Part shown: one piece after another, positions 1-7,817 of the stretch | How the letters are laid out: each line of letters opens with the position of its first letter | How positions within the stretch are numbered: position 1 is the first letter of the stretch | Notes under the pieces: generated by a model | The model's database searches: none | Told to the model about the DNA's origin: nothing | The model's input: only the letters and a program-made list of their open reading frames with translations | Translations under genes and position numbers: made by a program | Assembly: GCA_900755005.1 (NCBI GenBank) | Contig: CAAEEX010000113.1 | Span: 1 to 46,618, forward strand | DNA length: 46,618 nucleotides | Source of the DNA: an uncultured Collinsella sp. | Lineage (GTDB): Bacteria > Actinomycetota > Coriobacteriia > Coriobacteriales > Coriobacteriaceae | Reading direction: 5' to 3'

Positions 1-177
1 ACGACGCTCAGCAGGACACACCACCACGATGTGGCCGACCTTGTCGCTCCGATCGAACGCGCGGATGGACCAGCTCATAAGCGGACGACCCGCTACATTG
101 ACGAGCTGCTTGCCACCGGGGTTACCAAAGCGCTGGCCGCTGCCACCGGCAACGACCACGGCGCATACGGGCGCCAT
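1..177 (-). CDS. ispD: IspD N-terminus (partial): 2-C-methyl-D-erythritol 4-phosphate cytidylyltransferase
   Basis: This is the first 59 codons of a gene that runs off the left edge. The protein starts MAPVCAVVVAGGSGQRFG and continues GGKQLVNVAGRPLMSW, which is the nucleotide-binding N-terminus of IspD (Gly-rich loop followed by the GGKQ lysine). IspD transfers CMP from CTP onto 2-C-methyl-D-erythritol 4-phosphate in the non-mevalonate isoprenoid pathway, and ispE of the same pathway lies at 20397-21293. The ATG shares one base with the disA stop codon (TAATG), so the two genes are probably translationally coupled and cotranscribed. The catalytic remainder cannot be seen. The family call is firm; an ispDF fusion cannot be excluded. 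Confidence 0.88.
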   Translation of the reverse strand, partial: MAPVCAVVVAGGSGQRFGNPGGKQLVNVAGRPLMSWSIRAFDRSDKVGHIVVVCPAERR

Positions 178-1244
178 TATGCGTTCCCCTGTTTGGTGCC
201 CTTCATGCGGTACAGGGAGTCCGCAAGAATGGCAGGGGTGTTAACGCCAAAGTCGCCCAGGCGCTCCGGATCCTCGCTGATGTCGTCCATGAGCTCCTGC
301 AGCGAGCCGTACTCGTCGACGATTTTCTCGGCCACGCCGTCGCGCACGACGGACACGCGCGAAAGCGTGCGCAGGCCCAGCGGCGTCATGACGGAATCCT
401 CGTCCAGGTCGTCATAACCCAGAACCGCCGCCACGTGCTGCGGGTCGGACAGGTCCTTGGGCGTCATGCGGCTAAGCTCGGCGCGGATCTTCTCGGCATT
501 AGCCTCGGAAGAATCACTTGCGTAGTCGCGGATCATCAGGTCGTATTCGGTATCCATGCTGGAGCCCGCGAGCTGCTCGAGCTGCATCTGCACGAGCTTG
601 CCCTGGTTGCCCAGCTTGACGATGCAATCCTTAAGCTCGGTCTTTGCCTGCTGCATGATCTCGAAGCTCGAGAAGATACCGGTAATGTCGGCGAGCGTAA
701 CGTAGTCGTCGAGCTCGAGGGCCGTCAGGCGCAGCAGGGAGCGGTCGAGCGACTGACGGGTAGTCTGGAGCGTGGCGACGAGCTGGTTGACCGAGCTCAT
801 GATGGTGGTGACGGGCTGGATCTCGTAGCTCTTGCCGTGGACGTACACGTTGACGACGGCACGACGGGCCGAGACCGAGATCACGATGGCATCCGTGAGC
901 ACCGACATGCGGGCGGCGGTGCGGTGACGCATGCCCGTCTCGCTCGTGGCAAGCGAGGGATCGGGATTGAGGTGAAAGTTGGCGCGCAGGATCTGGGTGA
1001 GGTCGCCGTCGATGACGATGGCGCCGTCCATCTTGGAAAGCTCGAACAGGCGGTTCGAGGTAAACGAAATGTTGAGCGGGAAGCCGTCGTTACCAGCAGC
1101 GAGCACGTTTTCGGTGTCGCCGACGCAGATAAGGGCGCCCAGATGACCAGCAATGATCATGTCGAGGGCGGTGCGAATCGGCTGACCGGGGGCAGTCAGG
1201 CGAATAGCCTGTTCCATACGCTTTTGCAGCTCGTTCTTATCCAA
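177..1244 (-). CDS. disA: DisA, diadenylate cyclase / DNA integrity scanning protein
   Basis: This protein of 355 residues makes cyclic di-AMP from two ATP. The DAC domain carries both signature motifs: DGA at residues 73-75 and RHRTA at 106-110. A helical linker follows, and the C-terminus looks like the helix-hairpin-helix DNA-binding region typical of DisA (about residue 270 onward). Length matches the family (about 350). I place the start at a TTG codon because GGGAG lies 7 bases upstream of it; the ATG 5 bases further upstream is out of frame and the next in-frame ATG is codon 10. DisA proteins scan DNA on the nucleoid and slow cyclase activity at branched structures. The downstream neighbour ispD overlaps by one base. 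No radA is visible, since the gene is the first of its visible run. Confidence 0.95.
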   Translation of the reverse strand: MDKNELQKRMEQAIRLTAPGQPIRTALDMIIAGHLGALICVGDTENVLAAGNDGFPLNISFTSNRLFELSKMDGAIVIDGDLTQILRANFHLNPDPSLATSETGMRHRTAARMSVLTDAIVISVSARRAVVNVYVHGKSYEIQPVTTIMSSVNQLVATLQTTRQSLDRSLLRLTALELDDYVTLADITGIFSSFEIMQQAKTELKDCIVKLGNQGKLVQMQLEQLAGSSMDTEYDLMIRDYASDSSEANAEKIRAELSRMTPKDLSDPQHVAAVLGYDDLDEDSVMTPLGLRTLSRVSVVRDGVAEKIVDEYGSLQELMDDISEDPERLGDFGVNTPAILADSLYRMKGTKQGNA

Positions 1245-1404
1245 GGCATCGCTCCCATCGTATACGCTCCATAAACGTCAATAAGTTTCTCACGGTTTGC
1301 CCCTGTGACGCCCGCAAAATCCGATGCTTACAGAATGAGCGAACACAGCTGAGAGCCCCAATCCAAATGAGCTGCTTATGTGGTAGCATCGGGATTCGCA
1401 TAAA

Positions 1405-1538
1405 TGAGGGAGTAGTCGCGTAATCGGGTTCGCCTCCGGTGGCGCGGCAAGTCAACACACTGGCCGATGCGGCCTGGCTTGCCTTAATGAACGAGACTCG
1501 TGGCTGTGCGCGCAACGCGTACGCCACGGGTCTTTTTT
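1405..1538 (+). promoter_or_regulatory. yybP-ykoY (Mn2+) riboswitch upstream of mntP
   Basis: The leader contains the conserved pieces of this aptamer class in order: GGGAGTAG at 1408-1415, GTCAACACACTG near 1451-1462 and AATGAACGAGAC near 1486-1497, with pairing arms between them. It ends in a rho-independent terminator whose 5' arm starts inside the last aptamer segment, so aptamer folding and terminator folding compete. Members of this class sense Mn2+ and turn on Mn exporters. The gene behind it is mntP, so ligand and gene agree. I infer that metal binding stabilises the aptamer, blocks the terminator and lets mntP be read. Confidence 0.88.
1495..1538 (+). terminator. Riboswitch expression-platform terminator
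   Basis: A 10-bp stem (GACTCGTGGC 1495-1504 with GCCACGGGTC 1523-1532, one G-U pair) is followed by six T residues at 1533-1538. It sits 54 bases before the mntP start and overlaps the 3' edge of the Mn2+ aptamer, so it is the switchable element. Confidence 0.85.
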
Positions 1539-1591
1539 GTTGCTCCCCCAAGAGGTACACGCGGGCCCGCCCGCAGAGAGGGAGCCAGACT

Positions 1592-2170
1592 ATGGGACTC
1601 GCAGAGCTCGTGCTGCTCGCCGTTGGCCTTTCGATGGATGCCTTTGCCGTATCCATCTGCAAGGGCCTTGGCATGAAGAAGATCAACCTTAAAGTCGCCG
1701 TGGTGCTCGGCCTGTTCTTTGGCGGCTTTCAGGCCGGCATGCCCGTAATCGGATGGGCGCTTGGCAGTCAATTCATGGGCATCATCGGACCCATCGACCA
1801 TTGGATCGCCTTTATCCTTTTGGCCTTTATCGGCGGCAAAATGCTGTGGGAAGCCTTTACCGAGGACGAGAATGAAGGCGACGGCAAGGATGCCGAAAAG
1901 ATTGACCTGGGCGAGTACCTGATCCTCGCCATCGCCACCTCAATCGACGCCCTAGCCGTAGGCATCTCATTTGCGGCGCTCTCGGTTGACATTGTTCCCG
2001 CTGTATCGCTTATCGGCGTCACAACGTTTATCTTCTCCGTCGCCGGCGTAGCGATCGGCCACACCTTTGGCGCGCGCTACGAAAAACCTGCCACCATCGT
2101 GGGCGGCATCGTGCTCATCCTCATCGGGCTTAAGATCTTGCTTGAGCACCTTGGGATCCTCGCACTGTAA
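1592..2170 (+). CDS. mntP: MntP manganese efflux pump
   Basis: This small membrane protein of 192 residues exports Mn2+ from the cytoplasm. It has six hydrophobic segments in two related halves. Each half carries the family's Asp motif in its first helix: LSMDAFAVSICKGL in the first, and ATSIDALAVGISFA in the second. An acidic loop (EDENEGDGKDAEKID) separates the halves. The reading frame stays open upstream, but I start at the ATG at 1592 because it follows AGAGGGAG and gives a canonical MntP N-terminus; the upstream part is the riboswitch. The gene is monocistronic, diverges from disA and is followed by a terminator. Length and both Asp motifs match the family. Confidence 0.95.
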   Translation: MGLAELVLLAVGLSMDAFAVSICKGLGMKKINLKVAVVLGLFFGGFQAGMPVIGWALGSQFMGIIGPIDHWIAFILLAFIGGKMLWEAFTEDENEGDGKDAEKIDLGEYLILAIATSIDALAVGISFAALSVDIVPAVSLIGVTTFIFSVAGVAIGHTFGARYEKPATIVGGIVLILIGLKILLEHLGILAL

Positions 2171-2176
2171 CGAATA

Positions 2177-2210
2177 ACGGCCGCCCGGCATTACGCCAGG
2201 CGGCCGTTTT
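2177..2210 (+). terminator. Rho-independent terminator after mntP
   Basis: A perfect 9-bp stem (ACGGCCGCC 2177-2185 with GGCGGCCGT 2199-2207) ends in TTTT just after the mntP stop. The opposite strand lacks a T-run, so it works mainly for mntP, in the gap to convergent pepD. Confidence 0.85.
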
Positions 2211-2250
2211 CATAGCCAGCCGTTTTAGAGCGGCTTAGCCAAAGCAACCT

Positions 2251-3708
2251 TTACGCGGCAAGGCGCTTGAGGACGTCGATGAGCAACTCGTAGAAGCGCT
2301 CGGCAGAAGCGAGCTCCATGCTCTCGTCCGGGGTGTGGACATCGGAGAGCGTCGGGCCCACGGCGATGGCGTCCAGGCCGTGCAGGGCCTCGGCAAACAG
2401 GCCGCACTCAAGGCCGGCGTGAATGGACTCGATGCGCAGCTCGGAGCCAAAGAGCTCGCGATAGCTCTCGACAAAAACGTCGCGGACCGGCGAATGCTCG
2501 GCATAGCTCCAGCCGGGATACTCGAACTCGAACTTGGCGTCGAAGCCCAAGACATCGGCCAGCGTCTGCAGGCGGTCCTTGAACTCGTTCTGCAGCGAGG
2601 TGATCGAGGAGCGCGGGGACAGCATGATCTTGACCTGGTCGTCGGAAGTGGCGACCACGCCGATGTTGGAGGAAACCTCGACGGAGCCGTCGGTGGCGAC
2701 GTTGCGGCGAATCACGCCGTTAGGGGCAAGACGCAGGGCGCGGATGAGGGCAAGCGCGGACTTCTGATCCATGGCCTCGACCTCGGCGTCGTCGGCAATC
2801 TCGACGGTGCAGGTAAAGCCGGGGTCGAAGACCTCGAGCTCGGCAGTGACGTCGGCGATGATGCCCTTTGCGATCTGGGCCGCGGCCTCGGCGGCAGCGT
2901 GGTCGGCGTAAACCAGCTCGGCCTTGCACTCACGGTTGATGGCGTTGTCCTTAGTGCCGCCGTTAAAGCTAACGATGGCGGGCTCGCCGGCGACCATCAG
3001 GCGGTCGATGATGCGGGCCATGATGAGGTTGCCGTTGCCGCGCTCCAGGTTGATATCGTTGCCGGAATGACCACCCAGTAGGCCGGAGATGTCGAGCGTG
3101 AGGGTGCTGCCGGTCTTGTGCTCGCGCACGATGGGGCAGGTGTAGGTAACAACGACGCCGCCGGCGCAGCTGACGGTGGCAACGCCCTCTTCCTCGGAGT
3201 CAAGGTTAATCATGGTGCGGGCGCTAATCTGGGACTTGTCGAGCGTCTCGGCGCCGACCAGGCCAGTCTCCTCGTCGGTGGTGAATACGCACTCGAGGGC
3301 GGGGTGAGCAATCGAATCGTCGTTGAGCACAGTAAGCATCAGAGCGACAGCAATACCGTTGTCGGCGCCCAGGGTGGTGCCGTTAGCGGTGAGGACGCCG
3401 TCCTTGACGACCAGATCGATACCGTCGGTCGTAAAGTCGTGCTCAACAGAGCCCAACTTGTCGCACACCATATCGATGTGGCCCTGCAGCATCACGGTCG
3501 GGGCATTCTCGGCGCCGGCAGAAGCGGGCTTGCGAATGATGACGTTGTAGACCTCGTCCTGGTACACATCGAGGCCGCGCTCCTTGGCAAACGCAACCAG
3601 GAAATCGCTGATGCCCTTTTCGTTGCCAGACCCACGGGGGATCGCGCTGACCTCCTCAAAGAAATGGAACAGCTGGGCGGGCTCGTAGCCGGTAATCTTG
3701 TAGTCCAT
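2251..3708 (-). CDS. pepD: PepD-type aminoacyl-histidine dipeptidase (M20C metallopeptidase)
   Basis: This cytosolic di-zinc dipeptidase of 485 residues hydrolyses Xaa-His and related dipeptides. Metal and catalytic residues are visible: H77 and D79 in LQGHIDMVCDK, bridging D116 in GADNG, and the E146-E147 pair in DEETG. GGHSG near residue 220 begins the lid/dimerisation domain. Length fits the M20C subfamily (about 480-490), and the LQGHIDM and GGHSG motifs separate it from M20A/D members. I choose the ATG at 3708, preceded by AAGGAGG, over an upstream in-frame ATG at 3813 that has no ribosome site. It is convergent with mntP and separated from it by a terminator. Confidence 0.93.
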   Translation of the reverse strand: MDYKITGYEPAQLFHFFEEVSAIPRGSGNEKGISDFLVAFAKERGLDVYQDEVYNVIIRKPASAGAENAPTVMLQGHIDMVCDKLGSVEHDFTTDGIDLVVKDGVLTANGTTLGADNGIAVALMLTVLNDDSIAHPALECVFTTDEETGLVGAETLDKSQISARTMINLDSEEEGVATVSCAGGVVVTYTCPIVREHKTGSTLTLDISGLLGGHSGNDINLERGNGNLIMARIIDRLMVAGEPAIVSFNGGTKDNAINRECKAELVYADHAAAEAAAQIAKGIIADVTAELEVFDPGFTCTVEIADDAEVEAMDQKSALALIRALRLAPNGVIRRNVATDGSVEVSSNIGVVATSDDQVKIMLSPRSSITSLQNEFKDRLQTLADVLGFDAKFEFEYPGWSYAEHSPVRDVFVESYRELFGSELRIESIHAGLECGLFAEALHGLDAIAVGPTLSDVHTPDESMELASAERFYELLIDVLKRLAA

Positions 3709-3856
3709 GGTGCCTCCTTGGCGCAACTGGTTAGACAGTAAGACATGCGACTTGTATATTCCCAGACTTTGCGTGCATAAACCAGTCGAAAACGACGAGC
3801 GCCCTTGCATCATCGGCTAACGGCGGGGAAACGCCACTTTATTAAGATAAAGCAGG

Positions 3857-4378
3857 TTAGACGGGCCGTGCTGAGGGGACGTTGGACCCTTCAACCAGCC
3901 TCAACGCCTGTTGAACGTTAATGCATACACCATTGGTATGTTTAATAAGATTCTTGTCCTCCGTCACGACGTAATCGGCATCAATGCGATTGGCGACGCC
4001 CAGCATCAGGTCGTCCTCGAAGTCGTTGTGATGATACTTGAACACAAAGGAGTCGAAGACCTCGTCTGCACCGACCGGCGCGATGAGGGCGAGCTCGCGC
4101 ATCTGACGAACGCATGCCCAGGCCGTTTCGTCCGCCGCCGCAATGGCGTTATCGCTCAGCGAACCTTTCTTCCTTCGGCACTCCCTCTTGATTGCCGCCG
4201 AGACAAGATACGAGACATCTTTGACCGAAAGCGACGAGGCAAACAGGGCAATCAGCTCCGAAGCGTCGGCAATCTCGATCAGATGGACGACGTTTGCCGT
4301 ACGGTCAGACCTACCAGAAAAATAATCCATCCATACATTGGTATCGATGAGCAACTTGAGGATTCCGCCCGCACTCAT
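3857..4378 (-). CDS. PIN-domain toxin (probable ribonuclease) of a toxin-antitoxin pair
   Basis: This protein of 173 residues has the PIN-fold acidic site: D12 in LLIDTNVWMDYF, the E121-D122-D123 cluster and D141 in VVTEDKNLI. Such proteins are Mg2+-dependent endoribonucleases that cut mRNA or tRNA when freed from their antitoxin. The start codon overlaps the antitoxin stop codon (ATGA), so the toxin is translated by coupling and I use the ATG at 4378 rather than an in-frame ATG 12 bases upstream. PIN toxins usually pair with VapB-like antitoxins, but here the partner is RelB/DinJ-like, a mixed pairing. The target RNA cannot be predicted. Confidence 0.85.
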   Translation of the reverse strand: MSAGGILKLLIDTNVWMDYFSGRSDRTANVVHLIEIADASELIALFASSLSVKDVSYLVSAAIKRECRRKKGSLSDNAIAAADETAWACVRQMRELALIAPVGADEVFDSFVFKYHHNDFEDDLMLGVANRIDADYVVTEDKNLIKHTNGVCINVQQALRLVEGSNVPSARPV

Positions 4379-4734
4379 AGCTCCACCCACTCGGGATAGC
4401 GATCGGCCATGGCTTCCTCATAGAGGTCGTCGTAGTCACCCGAGAACTCAGGGATGGGGATGCCGTATTTGAGGCACGAATCGCGAATGATATGGCTACC
4501 CTGTGCTGCTCTTGATTCCACGAATCGCTGGTTCGCCTCGTCGGAGAGAATCTCTGCGCTCCCCTCCTTTGAAGGCATGCGTTCGTTGATGACCAGATAT
4601 TCCCAAAGCGCCCGAACAGCCTGCGACGGCGTCATGCCGATATGGGCAAGCACGGTATCTCCCGCTTCTTTGAGCTGGCGATCTATGCGCACGTTCATCT
4701 GAATAGATTTTTTATCGAGCAATTCGGCTTCCAT
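4375..4734 (-). CDS. RelB/DinJ-family antitoxin
   Basis: This protein of 119 residues has an N-terminal ribbon-helix-helix domain (QMNVRIDRQLKEAGDTVLAHIGMTPSQAVRALWEYL, roughly residues 12-47) of the RelB/DinJ type, which binds DNA as a dimer and represses its own operon. The acidic C-terminus (DYDDLYEEAMADRYPEW) is the likely toxin-wrapping segment. It is translated before the PIN toxin with a 4-base overlap. A palindrome with 7-bp arms lies 18-46 bases upstream of its start and fits autoregulation. It is longer than many RelB proteins (80-100 residues) because of that C-terminal extension. Confidence 0.85.
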   Translation of the reverse strand: MEAELLDKKSIQMNVRIDRQLKEAGDTVLAHIGMTPSQAVRALWEYLVINERMPSKEGSAEILSDEANQRFVESRAAQGSHIIRDSCLKYGIPIPEFSGDYDDLYEEAMADRYPEWVEL

Positions 4735-4751
4735 GCCTCATCCTTCAGGTT

Positions 4752-4780
4752 GCTATACATCATCCTGGACTTAGTATAGC
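4752..4780 (-). promoter_or_regulatory. Palindromic operator over the toxin-antitoxin promoter
   Basis: Perfect 7-bp arms GCTATAC (4752-4758) and GTATAGC (4774-4780) are centred 22 bp apart, about two DNA turns. Read on the minus strand, one arm contains TATACT, a good -10 hexamer. This layout suits two ribbon-helix-helix dimers covering the promoter. Promoter assignment is tentative because no strong -35 is seen at 17 bp. Confidence 0.6.
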
Positions 4781-4802
4781 ATCCATAAGAGCGCAGCAAT
4801 GC

Positions 4803-4840
4803 CTTACCGGGAGGTGTAGTGGCTTACATTTTCCGGTAAG
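4803..4840. repeat. Inverted repeat between exporter gene and toxin-antitoxin operon
   Basis: CTTACCGG (4803-4810) and CCGGTAAG (4833-4840) are perfect 8-bp arms around a 22-base loop. An overlapping smaller hairpin (GCTTAC/GTAAGC) shares one arm. There is no T-run, so it is either a weak transcript end for the exporter gene or a protein site. No gene is seen between 4781 and 4906. Confidence 0.4.
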
Positions 4841-4906
4841 CACCAACCTCGAACAGCTTTCCACCATGGCAGAAATTAAGACTCAAATGGGCTAACCTTC
4901 CGGCGT

Positions 4907-6538
4907 CTACAGCTCAATCACTTCGTCGCAAGCCTCAAGCAACTCGGGATCATGCGAGACAACAACCACTATATGATCCTCTTTCTTCTGTTGCAGAATA
5001 TCAATGAACGCTGACCTACTCGCTCCGTCAAGAGCCGACGTCGGTTCATCGAATAACATGACGGGTGAGTCCTTAAGCAAAACACGAATAATCGCAATCT
5101 TCTGCTTCTCACCACCCGATATATTATGGTTTTGCTCGTCCAGCACCCCATCAAGACCATTGGGAAGTGTTGAGACCAGTTTGGTCAGACCAAACTGGTC
5201 TACAAGTCGCCCGACTTCAAGAATTGGACAATTATCGCCCGCGAGTAGCGTCAGATTCTCTCTGAGTGTTCCGTTAACGATATCAGGTTCTTGCTCGGCA
5301 ATACCAACGACATACGAGCGTAGATTTATAGAATCAATCTGACTCAAATCAACCTCGTCATAAGCAATAGTCCCAACGCAATCATCGGGATATAGACCAG
5401 CTATGCCATCGAGAAGCGTGCTTTTCCCGCTTCCGTTTGCGCCCGACACGCCGTATAAGACCCCTCGATTAAGCGAGATGAGCTCTGGATAATCTATGAT
5501 TCGATCGGTATCAGGGCGACAAATCGACAGGCCCTTGCACACAAGTGAAACAGGAGAGCCAATGCGGACAGAACCGTTCACCTCTTCATCCATTGCCCAA
5601 AGGCGCTTAAGGCGTTGGGCGCTCACCTTGCTCGCCTGGTAGCTTTTGCCCCAAGAAAGCAAGTTCACCAGAGCAGAATTGGCGCTCGAATAATAGCTCA
5701 ATGCCGTCAGCAGAAAACCAACCGGCATTTTGCCTGCGACAATCTCACAGCCTCCAATCGCGAGCAAACAGAACTGCGCAAAGGAAAAAATCAACTGATT
5801 CGCAAGTTCGAACCGTGATCCGGCTTTTTGGTTAGCCAATATAGCTGGATAAAGACCATCGAAAGCCTTCTGCAGCCTCAAGGAATAGAAATCGAATAAT
5901 GAATGGCGACGAAGAAAGGAGACGCTCTCCAGCTGGCTCTGGAGAGTCCCATAGAAAGCAGCGGTCTTTTCTTGAAACTCAAAGCCTCGATTGAACAGCA
6001 GCCCGCTAAACAATCGATAAACTACTGCCCCCGTAACGATGCAGGCTAGACAGGCAATCGCCATCGCAATGTTTATATTCATCAACATAATCAAGGAACA
6101 AACAATCGTTGCAACACCGCCAATGATATTTGACGCCGATGTTATTCCGAATATTATGAGATCGTTTGAATCGTGATTGATTTGCTGATTATAATAGCCC
6201 GCATCAAATCCGATGAAAAACTTCCGGGGCAAACGCTTGACGTGTTCAAGTGTGTCAGCGTTAAGTTGATATCCCGCATGCGCTTGAAGGTCGACATAGA
6301 TTAGGGAAGTCCAATAGGCCAACACCGACCCCACAATGGCGACCACGCCAATCGCGAAAATACATAAGACTAGCGTCCGCAAACTAATTCCGAGGACATT
6401 TTTTGCCGCCAGCACATTTACAGTCAGTCCCAACAAATATGGTTCAGCAAGGCTGCACAGTTGAGACAAGACATCGAGAAGCAGATAGACATAAAGCCTT
6501 GGCTTATGGAGGAGATATATCTTCCAAAATCTAAACAT
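4907..6538 (-). CDS. ABC exporter with fused membrane and ATPase domains, RiPP locus
   Basis: This half-transporter of 543 residues has about six membrane helices (residues 1-300) followed by an ATPase domain: Walker A GANGSGKST at 366-374, signature ISGGEKQK at 473-480, Walker B MLFDEP at 494-499 and H-loop H529. There is no N-terminal C39 peptidase, so it would not remove a double-Gly leader itself. The start (ATG in ATGTTTAG) overlaps the maturase stop by 8 bases; the frame is open further upstream but inside the maturase gene. As the last gene of the cluster it most likely exports the modified peptide as a homodimer. Base composition is AT-rich compared with clpC. Substrate is inferred from context only. 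Confidence 0.87.
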   Translation of the reverse strand: MFRFWKIYLLHKPRLYVYLLLDVLSQLCSLAEPYLLGLTVNVLAAKNVLGISLRTLVLCIFAIGVVAIVGSVLAYWTSLIYVDLQAHAGYQLNADTLEHVKRLPRKFFIGFDAGYYNQQINHDSNDLIIFGITSASNIIGGVATIVCSLIMLMNINIAMAIACLACIVTGAVVYRLFSGLLFNRGFEFQEKTAAFYGTLQSQLESVSFLRRHSLFDFYSLRLQKAFDGLYPAILANQKAGSRFELANQLIFSFAQFCLLAIGGCEIVAGKMPVGFLLTALSYYSSANSALVNLLSWGKSYQASKVSAQRLKRLWAMDEEVNGSVRIGSPVSLVCKGLSICRPDTDRIIDYPELISLNRGVLYGVSGANGSGKSTLLDGIAGLYPDDCVGTIAYDEVDLSQIDSINLRSYVVGIAEQEPDIVNGTLRENLTLLAGDNCPILEVGRLVDQFGLTKLVSTLPNGLDGVLDEQNHNISGGEKQKIAIIRVLLKDSPVMLFDEPTSALDGASRSAFIDILQQKKEDHIVVVVSHDPELLEACDEVIEL

Positions 6539-7817
6539 CGTGATTTGCCTCATGCGAATACTGATAATTACAAGCCAACCGCATTCTCTGCCTTGCATTG
6601 AATTTAACGCTCGCGCATTTTCTCTGACCCTCCATCGCGGCGTGGGGACATCCGCCCATACAAGCCGGAAACATTACACACTCGCCACATACCGGGTCGT
6701 TTGGTAAATACTCCATCCATTTCAAATAGTTCGAATTAGCTTTCACACCTTCTCGAACATTTCCAACGGCGCACTCGCCCTTGCCAACCTCATCCCAACA
6801 TTTAAAAAGTCTACCAAGCGGATCGATGACAAACGAATTAAGGGAAACCGCACAGCAGACACCTGGTTCATACGGCGTAAACGGAATAACGTTGAATCCG
6901 CGCTCGCTAGCTTTATCCATAAAGAACGTTTCAACTTGAGAGAACCCACGCTGAGAAAAACAATGAATGTCATTTGCGCAAGTATCGTTAACATTGTCGA
7001 CCGCAGCAAGATAAATCGCGACTTTACCGCGAAGCCCTTTAGCGTCAAGCTCGTCAATCAACGCATCGACCTCTTTGCTATTGGACTCATCGACATTCAC
7101 GCGAATGGTAATCTGAAGAACATCGGCACATGAGATTATATTGTCGATAATGGCATCATATGTCGGACGACCGTCGGCCGGGACCCTCCGCGAATCATGA
7201 TCCCTCTTTGAGCCATCGATAGTGATTTGAACCGAACCGACCTGACAATCAGCAAGCTTCTGAGCAATTTCTCGCGTCAGGAGATATCCGTTCGTTACCA
7301 TTCCGGCAGAATAAGTAGCGCCTGGCCTAATCGCCCCTCTTAGTTCTTTTGTCAGTCGCTCGATCATGTCCACACAGAGTAGGGGTTCGCCTCCATACCA
7401 GTCAACGTGAAGATCGTTGATCCCGGGATAGCCGGAACGCACGAATTCTGCGATATCCGTCATTGTCTCTTCTGACATAGTGGGGTGCGAGCAGCCCTTT
7501 TCATAGCAATAGGGACACCTAAAATTGCATGCCAGCGTTGGAGCAATCGTCAGTCCTAAATAGTCATTTGCAAACCTTGCCGACAAACTCTCAAGCATCA
7601 ACATTCGCCGCTCGTCAACATCGTCATCTACCAACATGCCACCCATCTTAAGGGCCTCTTCGAAATCACCATCCAAGGCGGCAGCACCCTTGCGATATAA
7701 ATTCAGCTCATTCGTGTGCGCAGCGTCAAGGTCGAGAACGCCACCAGACTGGGTATTGTAGATAGTGATACCGTTCACATCATTCTCTTCAATAACGTTA
7801 AATTCAGACTCTTTCAT
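6531..7817 (-). CDS. Radical SAM/SPASM peptide maturase
   Basis: This protein of 428 residues carries the radical SAM 4Fe-4S motif C97-x3-C101-x2-C104, followed by CYEKG. GGEP at 142-145 and the VTNG strand at 174-177 fit the SAM-binding barrel. The C-terminus is a textbook SPASM domain: C322-x12-G-x4-C340, then C377-x2-C380-x5-C386-x3-C390 and C401, binding two extra clusters. The first 80 residues resemble the leader-binding front of such maturases but carry no diagnostic motif. Family members form thioether (sactionine or ranthionine) or C-C crosslinks in short peptides. The nearby Cys-rich peptide at 10242-10352 is the obvious substrate. The ATG follows the preceding permease stop with no gap, with GGAG 7 bases upstream. 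The exact chemistry cannot be read from sequence. Confidence 0.9.
   Translation of the reverse strand: MKESEFNVIEENDVNGITIYNTQSGGVLDLDAAHTNELNLYRKGAAALDGDFEEALKMGGMLVDDDVDERRMLMLESLSARFANDYLGLTIAPTLACNFRCPYCYEKGCSHPTMSEETMTDIAEFVRSGYPGINDLHVDWYGGEPLLCVDMIERLTKELRGAIRPGATYSAGMVTNGYLLTREIAQKLADCQVGSVQITIDGSKRDHDSRRVPADGRPTYDAIIDNIISCADVLQITIRVNVDESNSKEVDALIDELDAKGLRGKVAIYLAAVDNVNDTCANDIHCFSQRGFSQVETFFMDKASERGFNVIPFTPYEPGVCCAVSLNSFVIDPLGRLFKCWDEVGKGECAVGNVREGVKANSNYLKWMEYLPNDPVCGECVMFPACMGGCPHAAMEGQRKCASVKFNARQRMRLACNYQYSHEANHDV

Noticed and set aside
3709..3813. N-terminal extension of PepD to an upstream ATG
   Set aside because: The extra 35 residues have no family match, and AAGGAGG sits precisely before the ATG at 3708.
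4907..6538. Double-Gly peptidase (C39) in the RiPP exporter
   Set aside because: The N-terminus goes straight into membrane helix 1, and there is no Cys/His/Asp peptidase domain.
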